A stretch of 64,000 nucleotides of DNA from positions 4,464,001 to 4,528,000 of the forward strand of contig JAILWY010000022.1 of assembly GCA_022113835.1 (NCBI GenBank), given 5' to 3'. Numbering within the stretch: the first letter of the stretch is position 1; each line of letters opens with the position of its first letter. The notes under the pieces are model-generated. The model was not told the origin of the DNA and ran no database searches. It saw only the letters and a program-made list of their open reading frames with translations. The stretch is from Atopsyche davidsoni. Lineage: Eukaryota > Arthropoda > Insecta > Trichoptera > Hydrobiosidae. The position numbers and the translations under genes were made by a program. Below are positions 50,101-59,100 of the stretch, one piece after another.

Positions 50101-53100
50101 TCCTTAAAATGACGACTCAATACTAACACGTCGATTATGACGAAGGCTTTGCTGGAAAGGGGTCGTAAACTGTTTTTTGCACTGACAATGTGATAAGGTT
50201 GTTGTATTTAAAATCTAAAAGGTTTTAAAAGCAATGCATTTTTTATAAATTTTTAGAGATTTAACAATTTAGAAACGCTTTCAAGTTTCTTCTTAAAATG
50301 TTCAATGTTTTGGCCTCGGTGCTGGGTCCATCGTCAGGGATTTGTTTTGAATCTTTGAAGATGAAACATTGGGAATTTCAAGAAGAAATATGGCAAAACA
50401 TCCAAAGATGCAGAATTTTTAATAACGACGGCTGCCAAAACCTACGAACATATTCATGATGAAAATTTTTCATGGTTCTTTATTGCACAATAAGTAATTT
50501 TAATTTTTTGTTAGTTTATCTTTTATCAAATGCCATGTCTGGCTGCAAGGGACTCCGTGGCACCGTCTCTGATTCTCATTTAACTATTGGATTTATTTAT
50601 TAAATAAATTCAATATCTTAATAAAGCATAATAGATGATAATCACTTGAGATAAATATATACTTTATTGCGTGATTAAACAGCATTCTTTTAAAACTTTT
50701 ATTCACAACAACCTTGTCAATGTGCCGAAAACGAATTTTGCATTCTTGCATTCATTTTAAAATATTTCTTTTTAATTAAGATAATTAAAACATTAAGGGC
50801 TTTTTGCACTGGAGAGTTTTTGGTATATGAGAATATGTAAAAAAATTATGAAATCGTAATTGCGAACCGATGCATATATTTCTATACCAAGAAGTTCAGT
50901 GTTTTTTCTTGGAACATTTGATATTTTCAATCTGCTGATTGGCTGAGAGACCTCACTGGCATGCTTTGCCACTCTAGTAAGGAAGAAGCCCCCAACTGCA
51001 TTTTTTTGTATATATGACCGTTTATTTAGTTTTTGTTCTTTTTTTTTCTTTTCAACCCGCCTGCGTCACCTCCTCGTGCTGCTACTCCCGGCTGCAATAC
51101 AAAAAACCCATTTTAAAATATCAATAAATAAAAACGTTTGTGGAAAACCAGTCCAGAGGTTTCTTTGGCTCCGGGAAAAAAGAGAAGACGCCTAAGGAAC
51201 CCAAACCGCTGAAAGAACCCAAAGAGCCGAAGGAACCTAAAGATAAGAAACAGAAGGATCCCAAATCTCCCAAGTCCAAATCCAAGATCGGCCTACTCGA
51301 CACGTCCACGGAGAGTGCGAACCTCGACAGCTCTACCGAGAAAAGCCCGGTTAGGGAGTCCCCCGACAAGCTGGGGTACACCAAACCTTACGACTACACC
51401 GAGTCTGATCCCAACAAGAGCCCGACAAGGAAGCCCTTCATCCAAGGGGGATTCAGCTATGAGAAGGATCCCACGAAAGGAGACTACGATCAGTCCTTGG
51501 ACGATCAGCAGAGTCCCAACACCCGCAGAGCGACAGCTCTTGCTTTCAATTATGCTCCTGGAGAGGATAAAAAACTTGCCGAAAGCGCCGAAAAGAGGAA
51601 GACTTCCCCTGATGAGAAGAGCAAGCCTCTGGTAACTCCTGGGTTAGATTACGTCGAGTCTGCTGCTAGAAAAGAACAGGCCAAAGCAGATCCTGCTAAT
51701 CGTTCTCCGACTTCTAAGCGAGCGATGGATGCTCAGAGCCCATCGTCGTTCAGCCCGGTTGCTAAGAACATATATGACCCTAACACTGCTTTCCTGGATA
51801 CAGAGAGGATGCAGCATGAGCCGGCTCCTGTGTTTGTACCTGTCGCTGGTATCAAATCTGGAACGGAAGTCCAAGTCATGGTTGTGACTGCAAAGTATGA
51901 TCCTAAGTCGAAAAAACTGGACCTTGTACATGGTACCGTACAGCACAGCGTCGGTGTCGTTAACAATGCAAATGGACACATTGACACTGATTACGGAGTC
52001 ATCAATCCTTCCAATGGACACATCACTGTCACAAATGTGAACACTGGTAAGACAGAAGTCAAGCAAGGAACTGTCGATACAAAAACAGGACATATCTTCC
52101 TGGCTCCAGGAGCTATTGATCCTAAAACTGGAAAGCAGGATAATTCTCTAGGACAGCAGTTTATCGTTGCCGGCAAAAATGACCCCATCCTGAAGATTGT
52201 GACAATCACAGCGAAGCTAAATCCCAACACCAAGCAGTTGAATACTGCGAATGGCTCCATGGATCACTCCACTGGCTTGTTGGATACAGAGAGTGGACAG
52301 ATCGTCACCAAGTACGGATTAATTGATCCTAACAGCGGCAAGGTTGTTTCCACCGATCCCAAGTCAGGAAAGCAAGAAGTTAAGCAAGGTCAGCTGGACC
52401 GAAAGACCGGCCAGATTCTTCTCACTTCCAATGTGGTCGATCCGCAAACTGGAAAAGTTGACAACTCTCTTGGACAGCAGTTTGTCATCGCTGGAGAACA
52501 TGACGGCATTGTTAACATTCTATCTCTCGTCGGCAAGCTCGATCCTTATACTAAGAAACCCGATGCGGCCTCTAGCCATGTCGACAACTCCGTTGGCATC
52601 CAACAAGCTTCTAACGGTCTCATCCAGACTAAGTATGGACTCATTGACCCGAAGAGTGGAATCATTTTGTGCACAGACCCCAAAACAGGGAAGCAGGAGG
52701 TCAAGAAAGCAGATATTGATCCCAAATCTGGACAAATCTTTATTTCTTCCGGAGTCAGCAATCCCAAGACTGGACAAGCTGATCCCGCTTATGGGCAGCA
52801 AATTATTATTTCTGGTGAAAACGATACAATTGTGAAGCTGGTCACAATCACGGCTAAATTTGACCCTCGCACTCGCCAGCTTGATCTGTCGAAGAGCGAC
52901 ATTGAAGAGACACCCGGAGTTCAGCAAAAATCAAATGGATTCATCATTACAAAATATGGACTGATTGATCCCAGAAGTGGGCAGATTCATGTCACGGACC
53001 CGAAGACAGGAATGAAGGAAGTCAAGCAGGCCCAGGTGGATCCAAAGACTGGACACCTCATCCTGACTTCGAGCGTTGTTGATCCCAAGACAGGACAGAA

Positions 53101-56100
53101 GAACCCTACCTTGGGACAACAGTTCATTATTGCTGGGGAGAACGATGCTATCATAAAAATCTTCACTATCACTGCCAAGTTTGATCCGAAGACAAAGCAG
53201 ATCGACTACCTCAACGGAAAGGTCGAGGCTACTCCAGCTGTCCTTAACAAAGAAACTGGACTTGTTAGCTCTAAATATGGAGTCATCGATCCCAAGACTG
53301 GACAAATCACAACCATCGATCCTGCAACTGGAAAGACTGAGACAAAGTCAGGTCAGGTAGACCCTAAGACCAAGCAAATCATGCTGTCAAATGGTGTCGT
53401 AGACCCGGAAACTGGAAAGGTTGACCCCACTCTAGGTCAGAAGATCATCGTGGGTGAAGAGAATGATGTCCTTCTCAAGATCGTGACAATCACGGCTAAG
53501 TTTGACCCCAAAACTAAGCAACTAGATCAGTCCACTGCTACTACGGAAACTACTCCGGCTATTCAGCATGCCAACGGCCATATCTTGACCAAGTACGGTC
53601 TCATCGAACCCGAGAGCCATCATATCATCAGTGCGGACCCTAAGTCTGGCAAGCAAGAAGTCAGGAAGTGCCAGGTCGATCCAGCCACCGGTCAAATCAC
53701 CGTTAACAGCGGAGTCGTTGATCCTAAAACTGGAAAAGCTGATTCTTCTCTCGCTCAACAAATGATTCTTGCTAATGACAATCAGCCCGTCGTGACTGTC
53801 ATTACAGTGACGGCTAAGATTGACCCCAAGAGCAAGCAAATTGATCCGTCCACTGGTAAATCAGAGAGCTCCACTGGAGTTTTGATTCCGGAGACTAATC
53901 AAGTCATCAGCCAACATGGCGTCATCGACTTGAGCACTGGAGAGGTTACCGTCGCTGATCCTAAAAGCAACAAACAAATTGTGAAGCCAGGAAAGGTTGA
54001 CGAAAAATCTGGACAGGTAGTGCTTATGCAAGGAGTCACAGATCCTAAAACGGGAAAGGTAGATCCTAACTTGGCTCAGATCTTTAGCGTGGAGTTGAAG
54101 GAAGAGGTCAGCAGGCCAGTGTCTTCTCCTCCTGCTAGTCCTAGCAGACCGGCTCCGGCTGTCAGCATACCTGTGGCTCAGCCAACTGTCCCGACTTCAC
54201 CACCAAGGCAATCTTCTCCACCCAAGCAGGTCTCTCCTCCCAAACAACCGTCTCCTGAAAAGATGTCTCAAATTCCTGTCACTGGAGGACTGTCTCCTGC
54301 ACCGGCTCCCCCTTCAGCTGCTACTGTTCCTGCTGAACCAGCCAAGAGAAAGATTGTCAAAATTATGGTCATCATAACACGATTTGATCCCAAGACGAAG
54401 AAACCAGACTTAACCAACTCAGATATTGAACATTCAACAGGAGTTCTCGATCCTAACACCGGATTGATTGAATCTAAATATGGCGTCATTGACTCCAAGA
54501 CTGGTGGACTCATCATCACTGATCCAGCATCGGGACAAAAAGTCACCAAGGCTGGAGAGATTGAGCCCAAGACAGGACAGATTATCATTGCTTCTGGCGC
54601 TATCGACCCCAAGACGGGTAAGATTGACCCAAACGTTGGCCATATCATCAGCGTTGCCAAGCAGGATGATCCCATCGTTGAGATCACCACCATCACTGCA
54701 AAGATCGACCCCAACACTGGAAAGCTCGACACAGTCAACGGACAGATTGAGCACTCGAAAGGAAAGGTTGATGTTGAGACTGGACATATTTCCACCAAGC
54801 ATGGACTCATCGATCCTACAAATGGTGTCATATTTGTTGCTGATTCAGTGTCAGGCAAACAGGATACAAAGCCCGTTCACGTTGATGAAACCACCGGTCA
54901 AGTCCTGATTACAGGAGCCATTGACTCCAAGACTGGCAAGCCAGACCCCAACTTGGGTCAACTGATTTCGATAGGAACTCAGATCGATCCCATAGTTGAG
55001 GTCACAACTGTTGTTGGAAAGGTTGACTCGAAAAAGGGTATCATTGAACCCAAGAACAGCCACGTTGAAAGTAGCACCGGACAACTTAACCCCGAAACCA
55101 ACAAGATTGACACAAAATACGGACAAATCGACCTATTGAAGAGTACTATCACCTACACAGATCCCAAGAGCGGAAAGTTGGAGACAAAGGATGTGAAGGT
55201 TGACCCGATCACCGGACAGATCCTCCTCAAATCTGGACAAGTCAACCCCAAGTCCGGAAAACCAGACAAGGATATCGGTAGACTCATCTCCATCAGAATC
55301 ATCCAAAATAGAGTCGACCCCATCTCCGGAAAGCCCATCACAAGCAACGATCCCAAGAACGTTAAGGTAGATCCCAAAACCAATCAGATCTGGACCCCTG
55401 GACCTAAAGATACGACTACTGGAGAAACCATCTACACCACTGGACTTATTGACCCTAAAACTGGATATGTTATTACGATATATGGATATCTCGACCCCAA
55501 GACTGGTTTGGTCGTGAAGCAAACTGAAATCGACCCGACAGTAACGAAGATTGATCCATCCACAGGACAAATTTACTCTGCTACGGGACAAGTCGATGAA
55601 AACAATGAACCAATGTATTCTGCGTCGCAAATTGACCCGACAACGGGAGAAATCTACACTAAGGTCGGCAAAATTGATCCACGTACTGGCAGGCTGATCA
55701 TTATTAGGATTTATGTCATCACGCAACGAGATGAGAGTGGAAAGATCAAGGAGATTGATCCTAAGGACGCGTCCATCGACGAGAAGACAGGCAGAATCCA
55801 CAATGTTACCTCAAAGACAGTTTATGTTTACCAGATGGTTGATCCAGTGACAGGAGAAACTATTGAAGTAGATCCTGATGATCCGAGGTTAATGGGAGCA
55901 AGAACGACTGTCACACAGACTATTTCTCTATCTGGAAAGATAGATCCTTTGACTGGGCGTGTCAAGACTGAATACGGCGATATTGATCCCGACACTGGCG
56001 ACATTGAGCCTAGCACAGCTGTGCGGGATCCTGTCACTGGTCAGCTCATTCTTCACTACTCACAGATCGATCCCTCCCACTTTGACGACAAAAGCTGCAA

Positions 56101-59100
56101 CTACAGCATTGAAAAAGAAACCCAGGACATTCCTGCAACATTTGATATCCAGAAGATCAACACAACAAAGTTCTCGACGTTCGGAAAGAGCGATGGAACG
56201 CCACCACGACAGACCTCACCCGGGCAGGGCTGGGAAGACGACGAAACGAAAACGTATATCACCGAACAGATCAGAACCACTTCCACCTCACCAACCTCTA
56301 AAATACCAGTGTCACAGCGACAGAAGGGTAAACCGGGAACCCTCTCTTCTACTCCTGTCGTCGTCAAGACGACAACCAAGCAAGTCCTCACCAAGAACGA
56401 AGATGGAGTCACTCACAACGTTGAAGAGGAAGTGGAAAACATGGGAACGGGAGAGGTGACCTTCTCTACGCAGACGAATAAGGTTTGTAGAATTTTTCGT
56501 TAACGGAAGACGAACTCCCCTGAGTTTTCGCCCTTTTGTCTTTATTTTCATTGACCCTTTTTGGTTTTGCTTTTTGACTGAGACGCTACAAGCGCTGTTT
56601 TAGAGTTTATGTCGTAACCTTGTCTGCATGGCCGCCATGTTTGTCCAAAACTAAATAGAAGTTTCATACATTTAAATTTGTGTTTCATTATTGAACGTAG
56701 GTTTAATCGATAGATCAATAGACTCGCTAGAATTTGATTAAATTGATTGTTCGTTATCTCGCAATAGCAATTGATTAACTATTGTTTTTATTTTCTGCAT
56801 GATTTAACTAGATATAGTAATTGAATTTTTTTTCCCTTCTCCTTCTCTCCGCCTACTCCTAACAAAATACGCTGCATTTCGACTGCCGCAAATTGAATGG
56901 AATGCAGGCCGAAAGCTTAGAGCCGATTCTTGACACGACGGGCAAGTCGCCGTATGTGACGGCGCGCGCCGTCACCACCCGCACGGCCACCACGCACGAG
57001 GACCTCGGTACCAACGCCAAGACCCAGCAGCTGGAGGAGAAGACGGTGGCGCATTCCATGACCTCCTCGGCCACCCGCCAGGAGCAGCGGGTGGTCACGC
57101 AGGAAGTCAAAACCACGGTCCTCACCGGCGACCAGGTATGACTCGGCCTCCTTGACGAGCGGACAACGGTGGATGAAACGGGATATTTATTTTATTTGAT
57201 TTTTGGCATGCGTATGTGATATGAAAGGAATATATTATTTATACAAAAATTATTATTTAATTTATTTTTTTTAAAAAGATGATTGTAAACAACAAAGTAT
57301 ATTTATACATCAACGTTTTAACTCGATTTAAAATTTCTTCACCCAATTTTCGAATATGGCTGCACCAGCCCAGGCTTTTTACCAGCCATCCAACAAATGT
57401 TCTCCCGTTATATCTATCGAGATATCCATTTACTCCTCGATAAGCTTCATGCCCGAGGCTTCATAGACCCGGTGAGATGCTACTGCGAGCCAAATCATTT
57501 GGTGACGTTCTCGAAAGATTGATGTATTTTATATATTAAATATATTTTGTGTTTTTACAATATTTATGATAATGGTTGTCTTTTTATTGTTTATAAAGGA
57601 CGACGCATGCTAAAATGGCTGCCTTGAGTAAAACATTTACGTTTTAAGGGAAAATTGAAAGTAAAATTTGGTTTATGAATGTGACCATATGAATTTTGTG
57701 AAACAGTAGCTAACACGCTGTTAAATATGTATCCAACACAGTATTGTTTTAAACATAAAAAGGCAAGACTCGTCTCACCATTTGAGACACTAATAGTCTA
57801 TATTTCTTGAGATTTAAAGAGGAATGTCTGTTGTGTTGCTTGTTTACCGCAAGAGTGCGAATGAGGCAGTACGCATGAATGACCCGGTACTGTTGAATCG
57901 AAGCATGCCACCTCCGCCCATTTCCGATTTATTTTGCTTATGGTTTGTTTTGTTTGAACCCGTCCCCACTCCCCGCCCCCGCAGTTCGCTAGGCGAGGCT
58001 CCGCCGGCTCGGCAAGCAGCGGCGACTCGGGGACGCCCATCGACTTTGACGACGACGGCACCAATTACGAGAATTACAGAGCTCGCTTTGGGGTAAGTCC
58101 GCCGGTGGTGATGGGAAACACAGCATAGGTTTTTTTTTTGTGATCTCAAGAGTGCCGACTACACGCTTACACATGAATGGAATTGTAAAGACAGTTGTGC
58201 ACTGACTCAATGAATTATACAATTTTTTTTATTATGAATGTACCATCTTCTGCCGAAAAATTATAATTACAAAATGCATTTATTCCTCGACAATACTAGG
58301 AAAAATAATTAAAAAAGCTTTATTGTGACTTAAAAAGAATATCCAGTCTCGCCTCTTTGAACGATGTGGTTGAAAATTTGCGCTTCACTTAGCAATCCGA
58401 GCAACGAACTCGACTGACTACTAATCCAATTTTAGAAATCTCAAATTTCGAGTTCTTTAATTTTGTTAAATTAAATTATAAATAATTTACCGATAACTGT
58501 GACCACTGTTCAGTCGTGAGAGCAGCGGGCATCAATCTGTGTTTAAGCTATTTGATGTTAGTCGAAAATTCTGTGTTAGCGATTTAAGGCGGCTACACAC
58601 GCAGCGACACAACTTGCAATCGATTTGCAATTATACACTAGAGTCCTTTATTTTGATTATTTTTTATAGTTAACGTAACGGAAGAAACTATTCGGTTGTC
58701 AGTTGTGTCGCAGCGTGTGAAGAGGGCTTTAATCTAAAGGAATTTTTGGGCTGAAGTACCCCCTCAGCGGCGTGCATCAGTTATACAGGGTGTATAGATG
58801 TAATAATAATTCAATAGTGCACTTTTTTCCAGAAAATGTAGAAGAACGTAAGTAAATGACCATAAACGGCACCGCATGCATGCTAGGAATGTAATTAATA
58901 CTAGTTCTACTGTAATATTGTGCATCGTTTAAATGTTTATGCATTTTGTTTTGACTGATCACGTAATTTATATAATTAGGAGTATATTACATTGTCGGCT
59001 GAGTGGTTAGACCGTCGACTCTCGACTGAGAGTTGGCCGGTTCAATCGCCGTCCTTGCAGGTGAATTCCAAACCGATGTACTGCTGGCATTATAATGATG

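Noticed and set aside
51644..56551. Long minus-strand open frames (up to 222 codons) opposite coracle exon 13
   Set aside because: They repeat with the same period as the sense repeats and arise because the sense codons (GAT CCC AAG ACT GGA type) lack stop complements in those frames. They mirror the sense repeat and show no independent features.
58993..59054. Functional tRNA gene
   Set aside because: Boxes A and B are present, but box B is degenerate and the acceptor and anticodon stems do not pair properly; a SINE head fits better.
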